Positions 8,646-17,810 of a stretch of DNA of 64,000 nucleotides are shown here, piece by piece. The stretch is from an uncultured Muribaculaceae bacterium (GTDB lineage: Bacteria; Bacteroidota; Bacteroidia; Bacteroidales; Muribaculaceae): assembly GCA_910583675.1 (NCBI GenBank), contig CAJTYH010000006.1, positions 1 to 64,000 of the forward strand, in the 5' to 3' direction. The position numbers and the translations under genes are program-made. Within the stretch, counting starts at the first letter, position 1; every line of letters begins with the position of its first letter. A model generated the notes under the pieces. The model did not search any database, was not told where the DNA came from, and saw only the letters and a program-made list of their open reading frames with translations.

Positions 8646-10166
8646 ATGAGAAAAGCGATCAGCGCGGCAGCTGCATTGATGGTAGCAGCTTGCGCTTTAG
8701 CTGAGGGGTATCAAGTAAATACCTTCAGCGCACGACAGGAGGGTATGGGACATGTGGGAGTGGCAATGAAACTTGGTGCTGAGAGCCAGATTTTCAATCC
8801 AGCGGGGATGTCGCTGTCACGCAAGACTATTGACTTCTCCGGTTCAGTAAGCGCGATAAAAGCCACCGCTACGGCAACCCATGAAGGTAAGGAGTACACG
8901 ACAAGCAATAAGATCAGCACGCCGATGAACGTCTCTGCCGCTTTCAAGGTGTATGACAACCTTTATGCCGGTGTGACGATCTATACCCCATACGGGTCAT
9001 CCATAAACTGGGGTAAGAATTGGCCTGGAGCCGTATTGAGTCAGTCGGTAGACCTGAAGGTCTTCACGGTGCAACCTACATTGAGTTGGAATATACTTCC
9101 TAACCTTTCGGTAGGTGCCGGACTTATGATCTCCTGGGGTAGCGTGAACCTTGACAAAGCCCTTGCCCCGTCAAACAATTTCGGCAACCTTGTAGGGCTT
9201 GTCAATGAGTCGAACAGGCTTAAGTATCAGGCAGCCATCCTGCAAGGGATGCTGACAGGGAATCCCGTGCAGACTCCCGCGCCTGAAGACATCCAGTACG
9301 TTGACAATGGCGTGCCCCCCGCGTCGGTAAATCTCAGCGGTAAGTCGGAAATGGCGGTGGGGTTCAATGTCGGAGCCATGTGGGACATTACCGAGCGATG
9401 GACTGTGGGTGCTTCGTTCCGTTCAAAAATGAACATGAAGGTCAAGGCCGGCGATGCACGAGTGGAATACAACGACGAGATCGCTCGTGCACTGCTCAGT
9501 TCCACGCTTGACAATCTCAATACCACCAACTTCTCCGCATCGATGCCATGTCCGTATGTGTTGTCTGTCGGTGTCAGTTATACGCCTATTGACAATCTGA
9601 TACTTGCCTTTGACGCACAGCTCAACGGGTGGGGGACGTACAAGCAACTTGACATAAATTTCGACCGGCTTCCGGAATTCGACCAGCATTTGCGCAAGGA
9701 CTACAAGAACGCAATGACATACCATATTGGAGCACAATATGGCTTGACGCGTCGTTTTGACGTTCGCGCCGGCCTTATGATAGACACTTCCCCCTGCAAT
9801 GTAAGTTACTATAATCCGGAGACACCTGGCATGACAAAGATAGAGCCGTCGGTCGGACTGAGTTTTCGCCCGGTGGGAGGCCTTTCCATAGATCTGGCCT
9901 TCATGTATGTGCATGGACTTGGCACGGAAAGCGGAACAGGACAATACGACGACATACTCGCACGCAGTTACAACTCGAATATCGCGGCATACAAACAGGG
10001 CGTGCAGCAGTACAATGCGGCCATAAGCATGGCTAACCAGATGGGGATTCCTCTGCCTCCATATCAGGGCAAGGAATTCCGTATGCTGAATGAGCAGGAG
10101 ACATTCACGGCAAAATATGCCGCGCATGCCATAATACCTGCCATAGGTATCAGATATGCTTTTTAA
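8646..10166 (+). CDS. OmpP1/FadL family outer membrane transport protein
   Basis: Encodes 506 residues from the ATG at 8646, which opens a clear signal peptide (MRKAISAAAALMVAACALA). The in-frame extension upstream crosses the promoter and is rejected. The mature N-terminus carries an NPAGMS motif about 45 residues in, typical of the FadL hatch domain, and the remainder alternates like an outer membrane barrel, ending in an aromatic residue (RYAF). The family moves hydrophobic molecules such as long-chain fatty acids across the outer membrane; the substrate here is not known. It is transcribed alone and closed by a hairpin at 10197-10238. Confidence 0.9.
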   Translation: MRKAISAAAALMVAACALAEGYQVNTFSARQEGMGHVGVAMKLGAESQIFNPAGMSLSRKTIDFSGSVSAIKATATATHEGKEYTTSNKISTPMNVSAAFKVYDNLYAGVTIYTPYGSSINWGKNWPGAVLSQSVDLKVFTVQPTLSWNILPNLSVGAGLMISWGSVNLDKALAPSNNFGNLVGLVNESNRLKYQAAILQGMLTGNPVQTPAPEDIQYVDNGVPPASVNLSGKSEMAVGFNVGAMWDITERWTVGASFRSKMNMKVKAGDARVEYNDEIARALLSSTLDNLNTTNFSASMPCPYVLSVGVSYTPIDNLILAFDAQLNGWGTYKQLDINFDRLPEFDQHLRKDYKNAMTYHIGAQYGLTRRFDVRAGLMIDTSPCNVSYYNPETPGMTKIEPSVGLSFRPVGGLSIDLAFMYVHGLGTESGTGQYDDILARSYNSNIAAYKQGVQQYNAAISMANQMGIPLPPYQGKEFRMLNEQETFTAKYAAHAIIPAIGIRYAF

Positions 10167-10196
10167 AGAAGCATTGTATAACTCTCATTTTGATAT

Positions 10197-10238
10197 CTCC
10201 CCTGTACCGGCTGTTTGTTTTTGGCGGGTGCAGGGGAG
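10197..10238 (+). terminator. Terminator-like hairpin after the porin gene
   Basis: An eight-base stem, 10197-10204 with 10231-10238, followed by TCTTTT. It lies between convergent genes. Confidence 0.6.
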
Positions 10239-10256
10239 GTCTTTTAACGGTTGATC

Positions 10257-10448
10257 TCAAAAGCCAAGCGGCGCAATAAAAGCGGCCACGTCTGTATCTT
10301 CCCAGAAACTTGCGATTGTCATCCATACAAGGAGGAGAAGTATCAGCACTCCCACTCCGATGTACAGCCACAGATTGCGCTTGTTTTTCCTTTCGCGGTC
10401 GGAAAGCCTGTTCCCACTCGCGTTTCCATGATGCCTTCTTCTTACCAT
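10257..10448 (-). CDS. Small single-pass membrane protein, unknown
   Basis: Encodes 63 residues. The first 25 are strongly basic (RRR and KNKR stretches), followed by one hydrophobic helix (LWLYIGVGVLILLLLVWM) and a short tail with FWED and an aromatic end. The basic flank predicts an N-in topology. I do not recognise a family. It stands alone, convergent with the porin and divergent from ruvX. Composition fits a real small protein, but it lacks an obvious -7 box. Confidence 0.55.
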   Translation of the reverse strand: MVRRRHHGNASGNRLSDRERKNKRNLWLYIGVGVLILLLLVWMTIASFWEDTDVAAFIAPLGF

Positions 10449-10595
10449 AATGCGTAAAATAATATAATTGTCATCCCTCGAACCATAATTATGATTATGG
10501 ACTTATGTAGTGTGCGACACGTTTGTGGCGGTGTCCTGATATAATAACGTCCGTGGAGGCCGGATGTTTAAATTTGAGATGTTTGATTAATTTAG

Positions 10596-10603
10596 TAACT
10601 TTG
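10596..10603 (+). promoter_or_regulatory. -7 box placed four bases before the ruvX start
   Basis: TAACTTTG ends at 10603, while ruvX starts with GTG at 10608. Its first three bases are an in-frame TAA stop for ruvX, so translation cannot begin further upstream. Confidence 0.75.
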
Positions 10604-10607
10604 CAGT

Positions 10608-11048
10608 GTGGCACGACTTTTAGCGATTGATTTCGGGAAAAAGCGGTGTGGCATAGCCGTGACCGATCCCTTGCAGATTGTAGCAAACGGTCTTACAACC
10701 GTGGCTACAGGTTCGCTCAACGATTTCATCGCCTCATATCTGGCGAATGAGAAGGTTGAGCGCATTATCGTGGGGCTGCCTACCACAATGCGCGGGGAGG
10801 AGTCGGAGTCGATGCGCTACATACGTCCAGGGATCGAACATTTGCGCAAGGTTACCGGTGAAATACCGATAGAGTTTTTCGACGAGCGATTTACCTCCGT
10901 GCTTGCACATCGGGCTATGATTGACGGAGGCATGCGCAAGATGGCACGCCGCAACAAAGCGATCGTGGACGAAATCTCGGCATCGATCATACTGAACGAC
11001 TACATATCCGCCCGTGAAGCACGTGGATCGTTCGGGTTGCCATCCTGA
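10608..11048 (+). CDS. ruvX: Holliday junction resolvase-like RuvX (YqgF)
   Basis: Encodes 146 residues. RNase H-like fold: LLAIDFGKKRCGIAV at the N-terminus carries the first catalytic Asp, DERFTS near 90 matches the family's second acidic motif, and the DEISA segment near 125 supplies the last. YqgF/RuvX acts on RNA (16S rRNA 5' end processing) or Holliday junctions. The start is GTG at 10608: an in-frame stop lies 12 bases upstream and the family N-terminus begins exactly here. The -7 box ends four bases before it, so the mRNA should be leaderless or nearly so. def follows after 26 bases. Confidence 0.92.
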   Translation: MARLLAIDFGKKRCGIAVTDPLQIVANGLTTVATGSLNDFIASYLANEKVERIIVGLPTTMRGEESESMRYIRPGIEHLRKVTGEIPIEFFDERFTSVLAHRAMIDGGMRKMARRNKAIVDEISASIILNDYISAREARGSFGLPS

Positions 11049-11074
11049 TCAGTTAGGAAAAATAGAAACGACAT

Positions 11075-11644
11075 ATGAAATTACCTGTATATCTCTACGG
11101 CCATCCTGTGCTTCGGGAAGTTTCGGAGGAAATTAGTCCCGATTATCCTGATCTCAAGGAACTTGTGGCCAATATGTATGAAACCATGTATGCCTCCGAC
11201 GGAGTGGGACTTGCAGCTCCGCAGATCGGTCGTAACGACCGGATCGTGGTGATAGACGCGTCTCCGCTTGCAGAGAACTTCCCTGAATGCGATGGGTTCA
11301 AGCGCACGTTGGTCAATCCCGAGATAGAGATTCTGGACGGTGATCCGATAAGCCGTTCCGAGGGATGTCTCAGTCTGCCCGGACTTAGCGAGGATGTGAA
11401 GCGAGTGGAACATGTGCGCCTGACATACCTTGACGAGGATTTCCAGCCTCATGAGGAGGAGGTGCGCGGGTTTGCCGCCCGCGTTGTGCAGCATGAATGC
11501 GACCATCTGGAGGGGATAGTGTACATGGATCATGTTTCCACTATCCGTAAACAGTTGAACCGCAGCAAGCTCCGCAATATACTGGAGGGCAAGGTCCGCT
11601 GCGAATATCCTACAAGATGTGCGCCCAGGAAGGGGAAGAAATGA
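11075..11644 (+). CDS. def: Peptide deformylase
   Basis: Encodes 189 residues. All three peptide deformylase motifs are present: GVGLAAPQ near 46-53, EGCLSLPG near 107 (Cys metal ligand) and QHECDHLEG near 150 (HExxH metal site). It removes the formyl group from nascent proteins. It follows ruvX on the same strand and is probably co-transcribed. The C-terminus is basic (RCAPRKGKK), a usual extension in this phylum. Confidence 0.96.
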   Translation: MKLPVYLYGHPVLREVSEEISPDYPDLKELVANMYETMYASDGVGLAAPQIGRNDRIVVIDASPLAENFPECDGFKRTLVNPEIEILDGDPISRSEGCLSLPGLSEDVKRVEHVRLTYLDEDFQPHEEEVRGFAARVVQHECDHLEGIVYMDHVSTIRKQLNRSKLRNILEGKVRCEYPTRCAPRKGKK

Positions 11645-11721
11645 GGGGATAAAGAAATTGAGAAATTAAGAAATAGAGAAGTTCTGAAATTTGTTCCCCC
11701 CTTCAAAAATTACTGATTATT

Positions 11722-11740
11722 AATTGCTAATTACTAATTA
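11722..11740. repeat. AT-rich 19-mer, copy 1 (other copy at 47709)
   Basis: The 19 bases AATTGCTAATTACTAATTA occur here and identically at 47709-47727, each just before or between genes. Here the tail continues as a further CTAATT unit. It may be a short intergenic repeat or chance in A/T-rich sequence. Confidence 0.4.
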
Positions 11741-11754
11741 CTAATTGACAAGAT

Positions 11755-13452
11755 ATGGCAGCTCCAAACGCCGACGACAAAAAGATAATATTTTCGATGG
11801 TAGGTGTCTCCAAGACCTACCCTCCCCAGAAGCAGGTGCTTAAGAACATATACCTATCGTTTTTCTATGGTGCCAAGATCGGTATCATAGGCTTGAACGG
11901 TTCCGGTAAATCGTCACTGTTGAAAATCATAGCCGGCATAGACAAGGATATACAGGGAGACGTGGTTTTCTCGCCGGGGTATTCCGTAGGTTACCTTGAG
12001 CAGGAACCTAAGCTTGATCCGGGCAAGACGGTGATAGAGATCGTCCGTGAGGGTGTGCAGCCGGTGATGGATCTCCTGCGGGAGTTCGACGAGGTAAATG
12101 CTGCCTTCGGCGATCCGGATGTGCTGGAGGATCCCGACAAGATGGATGCGCTTATCCAACGTCAGGGCGAGCTGCAGGACGCGCTTGACGCCGCCGATGC
12201 CTGGAACATAGACTCCAAACTCGAGCGTGCGATGGATGCCCTGCAATGTCCCCCTGACGACCAGAAGGTTGACACGCTTTCCGGAGGCGAGCGCCGTCGT
12301 GTGGCATTGTGCCGTCTGCTGCTGCAACAACCCGATGTATTGCTGCTTGACGAACCAACCAACCACCTTGATGCCGAATCTATTGACTGGCTTGAACAGC
12401 ATCTGCAGCAGTATCCCGGTACTGTGATCGCCATAACCCACGACCGCTATTTCCTTGACCATGTGGCTGGTTGGATACTTGAACTTGATCGCGGGGAGGG
12501 CATTCCCTGGAAAGGCAATTATTCATCATGGTTGGAGCAGAAGACAAAGCGCATGGCTCAGGAGGAAAAACAGGCAAGCAAGCGTCGCAAGACCCTTGAA
12601 CGCGAGCTTGAGTGGGTGCGCATGGCTCCCAAAGCGCGTCAGGCCAAAGGGAAGGCGCGTCTGTCAAGCTATGATCGGCTTCTCAATGAGGACCAGAAGC
12701 AAAGGGAAGAACGTCTGGAGATCTTTATACCCAACGGCCCGCGTCTTGGCAACAAGGTGATAGAGGCATCTGGACTGGAGAAGTCGTTCGGCAAGAAACT
12801 GCTATTCAAGGATCTGAATTTCTCCTTGCCACCCAACGGAATAGTAGGTGTGATCGGTCCCAACGGTGCAGGGAAGACTACCCTCTTCCGTCTGATCATG
12901 GAACAGGAGAAGCCCGATGGCGGTACTTTCGACGTCGGCGAGACTGTGAAGATCGCTTATGTTGACCAGCGACACCATGATCTCGTACCTGAACATTCTG
13001 TATATCAGGTAATCTCACAGGGTACAGAGAGCTTCCGCATGGGAGGACGCGACGTGAATGCCCGCGCATACCTGTCGAAATTCAACTTTGCCGGTGCCGA
13101 TCAGGAGAAGAAGATCGGAGTGCTTTCCGGCGGCGAACGCAACCGTCTGCACCTTGCCATGGCGTTGAAGGAGGAGGGCAACGTGCTCCTGCTTGACGAA
13201 CCAACCAACGACATAGACGTGAACACTCTCCGGGCACTTGAAGAGGGTCTGGAGGCTTTTGCCGGGTGCGCTGTGGTTGTAAGCCACGATCGCTGGTTCC
13301 TTGACCGTATCTGCACCCATATCCTTTCATTTGAAGGGGACGGAAAGGTCGTATTCTACGAAGGATCCTATTCCGATTATGAGGCTTACAAAAAAGCTCA
13401 GAATGGAGGCAAGGAACCGCCGCGTCGTCGCTACCGTAAACTGATGGAGTAA
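11755..13452 (+). CDS. ettA: Energy-dependent translational throttle protein EttA (ABC-F)
   Basis: Encodes 565 residues with two ABC cassettes and no membrane part. Walker A: GLNGSGKSS and GPNGAGKTT. Signatures: LSGGERRR and LSGGERNR. Walker B: DEPTNHLD and DEPTNDID. Cassette 1 has an arm insertion (about 95-140), and the inter-cassette linker is long and basic, matching the EttA class of ABC-F proteins that bind the ribosomal E site and gate elongation by ATP/ADP ratio. Length fits EttA (about 555). It stands between def and tamL. Confidence 0.92.
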   Translation: MAAPNADDKKIIFSMVGVSKTYPPQKQVLKNIYLSFFYGAKIGIIGLNGSGKSSLLKIIAGIDKDIQGDVVFSPGYSVGYLEQEPKLDPGKTVIEIVREGVQPVMDLLREFDEVNAAFGDPDVLEDPDKMDALIQRQGELQDALDAADAWNIDSKLERAMDALQCPPDDQKVDTLSGGERRRVALCRLLLQQPDVLLLDEPTNHLDAESIDWLEQHLQQYPGTVIAITHDRYFLDHVAGWILELDRGEGIPWKGNYSSWLEQKTKRMAQEEKQASKRRKTLERELEWVRMAPKARQAKGKARLSSYDRLLNEDQKQREERLEIFIPNGPRLGNKVIEASGLEKSFGKKLLFKDLNFSLPPNGIVGVIGPNGAGKTTLFRLIMEQEKPDGGTFDVGETVKIAYVDQRHHDLVPEHSVYQVISQGTESFRMGGRDVNARAYLSKFNFAGADQEKKIGVLSGGERNRLHLAMALKEEGNVLLLDEPTNDIDVNTLRALEEGLEAFAGCAVVVSHDRWFLDRICTHILSFEGDGKVVFYEGSYSDYEAYKKAQNGGKEPPRRRYRKLME

Positions 13453-13480
13453 TCTCATAGACCCACAAGCTACACGACCG

Positions 13481-15862
13481 ATGAATCTATTGCTGCGTCG
13501 TTGGCTGTATGCGCTGTCCGCAATTGTGGCTACCCTGTTTTCCACGGGGTGCAGTTCTACCCGCAACGTGCCACAAGGTTCCTACCTGCTTGACAAGGTT
13601 AGCATAACGGTAGACGACAGTGCGCGCATATCCACTCGACCGCTATATAACTACCTGAGGCAAACCCCGAACCATAAATCTTTGGGGTTTGCCCGGTTGC
13701 AATTGGGCGTGTACAATCTGGCCGGCGACTCCATAGGCCGGTTCAACCGATGGCTTCGCAAGATCGGGGAGCCGCCGGTGATTTACGACCAACAGCTCAC
13801 TGACCAGAGCGTCAGGCAACTGAGACAGGCGCTAATAAACAGCGGCTACAATGACGCTTGGGTGGAAACCGAACTCAGCATGCCGTCTGACAAGAAAATA
13901 GGGATAAACTACAAGCTCCATCCCGGGGTGCCGCACATGATCGGTTCCGTCAGGTATGAATTTGAAGACCGGCAGATAGAGGAACTGGTCATGCCAGATA
14001 CTGTCGTGTGGCCTGCACGCCCCGGAGAAAAACTTGATCGGAACCTGCTTGACCGTCAGCGTGCAATGATAGTGGAGAAACTGCGCGACAACGGTTATTT
14101 TGCCTTTACAAAGGAGCATATCGGTTTCATTGCCGATACGGTGGCCGGTGACAAAAGCGTGGAGCTGACAATGGTGCTGCATAACCCGCGTGCTCGGCAG
14201 GAGAGTGCGGATGCCTCCGGCTCAGGCAAGGACGCGCTCGGTGAGTTGGTCGTCACACTGCCGCGTCATAACCGGTATATGTATCGCAATGTGGTAATAG
14301 TGCCTGATTTCTCTCCGGGGGACAACTCTTCCGATTTCAATTTCGCCGGACGTGATACCGTGAGATATGACGGGCTGGAGATACTTTATGGATCAGATCC
14401 CTATCTGGATCCCAAGGCATTGGCGGAACAATGCTTTATCCGCCCCGGAGAATTGTATAGCACTACCGGAATAGACCGCACATATGAAGCGCTGAACCGT
14501 CTTGCCATCCTGCGATATGTGAACATACTCACACGTCCTGCAGGGTCCAACGGCACAGAACAGCTCCTGGACGCATATATATTATTGTCCCGCACCAAGA
14601 AGATGGGTGTCACGCTTGAGCTTGAAGGCACGAATTCGGAAGGCGACCTCGGTGTTGGAGGAGGGATCACTTTCCAGCATCGAAACCTTGCCAAGGGGGG
14701 AGAGCAGCTTACGGCCAAGTTCCGTGGTGCCTACGAAAGCCTTTCAGGGAACCTTGACGGCCTAATAAATGACAGCTATACCGAGCTTGCGGGGGAAGTG
14801 GGCATCACGTTTCCTACGTTCAAGGCTCCTTTCCTGCGACGCAGTTTCAAGCAGAAAGTGAGAGCCTCCACCGAGTTCGCGCTCACATTCATGCGACAGG
14901 AACGTCCGGAATACACCAGGATCATTGCGGGAGGCACGTGGCGCTACAAATGGGCAGACCGTTCAAACCTTACGAGACGCACGTTTGACCTCATAGACAT
15001 CAATGTGGTCAATCTCCCGCGCTCGACCATAGACTTCATTGACAAGATAGCCCCCGACAATCCCTTGTTGCGCTACAGCTACGAGGATCACTTCATCATG
15101 CGAATGGGATATACGTGGTATCATACCAACCGTCAGCCGGCTTCGGCAGACCTTGGCAGAACCGTGGCTCAAACGAACACCTATACGACTCGCGCATCGG
15201 TGGAGACAGCCGGCGCACTCCTTTATGCTATATCGTCAATCGTCAACCAACGTCGTTCCGACGGTGTATACAAGATCCTTGGCATACAATACGCCCAATA
15301 TCTTAAGGGGGAGATCGATTACACGATCAACCATCGTTTCACGGATCGAAACTCCATCTCGTTCCATGCTGGATTCGGCTTGGCATGGCCTTACGGCAAC
15401 TCCTCCATGGTGCCGTTTGAGAAGCGGTTCTATGCGGGAGGAGCCAACGGTGTGCGTGGATGGAGCGTGCGTACCCTCGGCCCCGGATCGTATGATTCCC
15501 GGAATTCGGTAAGCGATTTCATAAACCAATGCGGTGACATATCGCTTATACTCAATCTGGAATACCGCAACAAGCTCTTCTGGGTGTTCGAGGGGGCGGT
15601 CTTCATAGACGCGGGCAATATTTGGACTATAAAGGATTATCCGAACCAGCCGGGAGGATTTTTCCGTTTCAAGACGTTCTATAAGGAACTGGCCGCTGCT
15701 TACGGCATTGGCTTGCGCATGGACTTCAATTATTTCCTGCTCCGTTTCGACATGGGAGTGAAAGCCCATAATCCCGGAAAGGGTCAGGAACAGTGGCCGA
15801 TAATCCATCCTCGGTGGGGGCGTGATACATCATTCCACTTCTCGGTAGGATACCCGTTCTGA
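13481..15862 (+). CDS. tamL: TamL, BamA-family outer membrane lipoprotein
   Basis: Encodes 793 residues. A lipobox (FSTGC, Cys about residue 24) replaces the normal signal peptidase I site, as in the Bacteroidota TamL group. POTRA-like repeats occupy about 35-400 and an Omp85 barrel the C-terminal ~390 residues, with the VRGW motif in a GGANGVRGW segment near 655 and a final Phe. TamL works with TamB in outer membrane protein or lipid assembly. The next gene is an unrelated phosphatase 38 bases on; no tamB is in this window. Confidence 0.88.
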   Translation: MNLLLRRWLYALSAIVATLFSTGCSSTRNVPQGSYLLDKVSITVDDSARISTRPLYNYLRQTPNHKSLGFARLQLGVYNLAGDSIGRFNRWLRKIGEPPVIYDQQLTDQSVRQLRQALINSGYNDAWVETELSMPSDKKIGINYKLHPGVPHMIGSVRYEFEDRQIEELVMPDTVVWPARPGEKLDRNLLDRQRAMIVEKLRDNGYFAFTKEHIGFIADTVAGDKSVELTMVLHNPRARQESADASGSGKDALGELVVTLPRHNRYMYRNVVIVPDFSPGDNSSDFNFAGRDTVRYDGLEILYGSDPYLDPKALAEQCFIRPGELYSTTGIDRTYEALNRLAILRYVNILTRPAGSNGTEQLLDAYILLSRTKKMGVTLELEGTNSEGDLGVGGGITFQHRNLAKGGEQLTAKFRGAYESLSGNLDGLINDSYTELAGEVGITFPTFKAPFLRRSFKQKVRASTEFALTFMRQERPEYTRIIAGGTWRYKWADRSNLTRRTFDLIDINVVNLPRSTIDFIDKIAPDNPLLRYSYEDHFIMRMGYTWYHTNRQPASADLGRTVAQTNTYTTRASVETAGALLYAISSIVNQRRSDGVYKILGIQYAQYLKGEIDYTINHRFTDRNSISFHAGFGLAWPYGNSSMVPFEKRFYAGGANGVRGWSVRTLGPGSYDSRNSVSDFINQCGDISLILNLEYRNKLFWVFEGAVFIDAGNIWTIKDYPNQPGGFFRFKTFYKELAAAYGIGLRMDFNYFLLRFDMGVKAHNPGKGQEQWPIIHPRWGRDTSFHFSVGYPF

Positions 15863-15900
15863 ATTCCTCCTGCCGGAATTACATCAAAATAAGAAAAGAT

Positions 15901-16551
15901 ATGAAAAAACTCGTGATATTCGACCTTGACGGCACTTTGCTGAATACCATAGCTGACCTTGGGGCAGCTACCAACTATGCCCTGAAGCAGTGTGGCTATC
16001 CCGTTCACCCCATATCGGCATACCCGCGTTTCGTCGGAAGTGGCATAAGCAAGCTTATAGAGCGCGTGCTTCCCGAGAGCTGCCGCACAGCCGAGGAGGT
16101 AGGCCGCCTCAGGCCATATTTTTTCGAATATTACGGGGAGCATATGGCAGATGACACGACACCCTATCAGGGCATACCCGAATTGCTCGGTCAGCTCACG
16201 CAGCGTGGAGTTAGTGTGGCCGTGGCTTCCAACAAATATCAGGAAGCTGTGGAGAAACTGATCGGGAAATATTTTCCGGATATCCCTTGGGCAGCCGTGG
16301 AGGGGCAGAAGGATGGCATACCCGTGAAACCGGATCCCTCCATTGTATTCGACATACTTGGCAAATGTCCCACTCCGAAGGATCAGGTGCTGTATGTGGG
16401 TGATTCAGGCATTGACATGGAGACGGCACGCAGGGCATGCGTGGAATCCGCCGGGGTTACATGGGGCTTCCGTCCGGTGAGCGAATTGCGCGAATATTTT
16501 GCCGACAACATAGTGGAGACCACAGGTCAGCTTCTGCGCATCATCGTGTGA
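15901..16551 (+). CDS. HAD-superfamily hydrolase, phosphoglycolate phosphatase-like
   Basis: Encodes 216 residues. HAD motif I FDLDGTLLNT is at 8-17 (nucleophile and acid Asp), motif II VASNK near 107, and motif III/IV region KPDPSIV ... YVGDSGIDME near 145-180. A helical cap lies between motifs I and II, which puts it in the subfamily I group with Gph and PGM-type phosphatases. The substrate cannot be read from sequence. It lies downstream of tamL with a short gap and before the decayed region. Confidence 0.85.
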   Translation: MKKLVIFDLDGTLLNTIADLGAATNYALKQCGYPVHPISAYPRFVGSGISKLIERVLPESCRTAEEVGRLRPYFFEYYGEHMADDTTPYQGIPELLGQLTQRGVSVAVASNKYQEAVEKLIGKYFPDIPWAAVEGQKDGIPVKPDPSIVFDILGKCPTPKDQVLYVGDSGIDMETARRACVESAGVTWGFRPVSELREYFADNIVETTGQLLRIIV

Positions 16552-17014
16552 TACATCCACATGTAAGTGTTAAATATGATGAGTAGTGTAAGCTTGTTGT
16601 CAAGTGATGCAAAAGTCAGCTAATTCATATAGTTGTGTCTATTTAACGCGAGTTGGATATAAAGAATTCCAGTAATCAGTGATAAAATAATCAGCCACTT
16701 AGTTTCACTCTGAATGGCTGATTTTTTTCGTTGATGGATACCCTATATCGAATTCACATTAGTTTAGCAATCGGCAGGGCGGTATTCTCTATTTTTGAGG
16801 CGACAAGAAGAAGCTACGGCATCATAAGTCAAACCCGGATAGAAAAACCGACCGTGCAACAGTCTGTTTTCGTTATCCGAATGACAATGCGTCTTGGCGA
16901 TTATGCGCTTCGTCCTATATTCGCCAATGAAAATGGAGGGCAGATCCGGCAAGGTGAAGGGAGAAATGATGATAAAACAGGGATAATCAGTCGTAAAATT
17001 TTAATAAACTTGAA
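16552..17014. other. Gene-poor decayed stretch
   Basis: No convincing gene. Short frames exist on both strands but have low-complexity, off-bias composition. One clear hairpin at 16689-16728 is the only definite element. It probably holds remnants associated with the ATPase stump next door. Confidence 0.5.
16689..16728 (+). terminator. Rho-independent terminator
   Basis: A nine-base stem, 16689-16697 with 16715-16723, runs into a T tract ending at 16728. It lies 140 bases beyond the HAD phosphatase and may end that transcript or a lost gene. Confidence 0.75.
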
Positions 17015-17057
17015 TAATCGAAAACTATGTCACCTAATGACACTTTTTTCGATTAGC
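17015..17057. repeat. 43-base dyad repeat, copy 1
   Basis: Begins TAATCGAAAACT and ends TTCGATTAGC. Outer half-sites ATCGAA and TTCGAT and inner half-sites TGTCA and TGACA form nested dyad symmetry. Copy 2 at 17091-17133 has the same 43-base length and differs mainly at two bases after the first arm and in the A/T spacer. This copy lies upstream of the promoter. Confidence 0.75.
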
Positions 17058-17082
17058 TTTTGATTGCCTAAGGAAAAACAGC

Positions 17083-17090
17083 TACCTTTG
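17083..17090 (+). promoter_or_regulatory. -7 box of the ATPase remnant, between two dyad repeats
   Basis: TACCTTTG matches TAnnTTTG and abuts dyad repeat copy 2, so the transcription start falls inside the first arm of that repeat. Confidence 0.7.
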
Positions 17091-17133
17091 TAATCGAAAA
17101 CTCCGTCACCTGATGACATAAAATTCGATTAGC
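17091..17133. repeat. 43-base dyad repeat, copy 2, overlapping the transcription start
   Basis: Same architecture as 17015-17057 (outer arms ATCGAA/TTCGAT, inner GTCA/TGAC). It starts immediately after the -7 box and ends two bases before the ATG of the remnant gene, as expected for an operator or a leader hairpin. Confidence 0.75.
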
Positions 17134-17134
17134 G

Positions 17135-17332
17135 ATGGAGAGTCAGTCAGCATACCGTATGGAATCTGACGAGAAAATAAAGCAGGAACGGGCTTCTTTG
17201 TTAAAAGTGGATGATTCATTCAAAAAAATTATCGTTATCGGAGAAGAAAGTCCGGTGACAAGGGACGAATCCGGTATTACGACCATAAGCATTTATGATT
17301 TCCTGCTAAAGGACAATTCATTGGAACTGTAA
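17135..17332 (+). pseudogene. C-terminal stump of an AAA/DUF4143-type ATPase
   Basis: Encodes 65 residues. The segment from QSAYRM to DFLLKDN resembles the end of the bacterial ATP-binding proteins with an AAA_14 head and a DUF4143 tail (about 380-400 residues), including the typical KIIVIG strand and the closing ISIYDFLL. The P-loop head and most of the tail are gone, yet the promoter, start codon and reading frame are kept, so it looks like an in-frame internal deletion. It may still be translated. It sits behind two dyad repeats. Family assignment is from memory of the C-terminal pattern. Confidence 0.55.
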
Positions 17333-17711
17333 ACCTTAAAATATCTTGTTGCAAAAACAGGTATAAGTACATAGATATTTGGAGCAGGTTCTATGCGGAC
17401 ATCATCAACCGAAAACCAAAGTAATAGCCTTGCCAATGCCGACACGCACTCCTGCTGCATTGCCTTGATAAATCCATATTCTGCGGCAAAAAGTGTGATT
17501 CGCTGCATAATTTCCTTAGCGATAGATGTTCTTTTGGTTGCGGTGGCAGTAAAATTACTTACACCGGTAGCCAGATTGATACTGCGACTTTGGTATGGCA
17601 CTCCTGACCGAGTGATGGAACCCCCAGAATTCAAGCGCCGTACCATTCTGTTGGACGAAAAACTAAAATAGATGCATACTTTTCGGTGATACATCGGATT
17701 GACTGTCATAA
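17333..17711. other. Stretch without a supported gene
   Basis: Overlapping frames of 92 codons (plus, 17393-17671) and 138 codons (minus, 17293-17709) exist, but neither shows a recognisable family, a promoter or clear coding composition. I leave it unassigned, probably a remnant. Confidence 0.4.
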
Positions 17712-17756
17712 AAAAGTTCGGTTTTGACCTGTGGATATGGGCAAAGCCGAACTTTT
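17712..17756. terminator. Bidirectional terminator
   Basis: A 15-base near-perfect stem, 17712-17726 with 17742-17756, with A-rich and T-rich outer edges, able to work in both directions. It separates the decayed patch from the transporter gene. Confidence 0.75.
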
Positions 17757-17810
17757 AACAGGTTTTTTAACTTATTGAGGCTGTCGCTTCCTTATTAGGG
17801 AAAAAAGCCG

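Noticed and set aside
9423..10127. 234-codon minus-strand frame antisense to the porin gene
   Set aside because: No recognisable domain; the plus strand encodes a complete OmpP1/FadL protein.
16731..17063. 110-codon plus-strand frame in the decayed patch
   Set aside because: Starts right after a terminator, has no family likeness, and ends across the first dyad repeat.
17293..17709. Competing minus- and plus-strand frames (138 and 92 codons)
   Set aside because: Neither shows a family, promoter or clear bias. Possibly remnants of a lost element; left unassigned.
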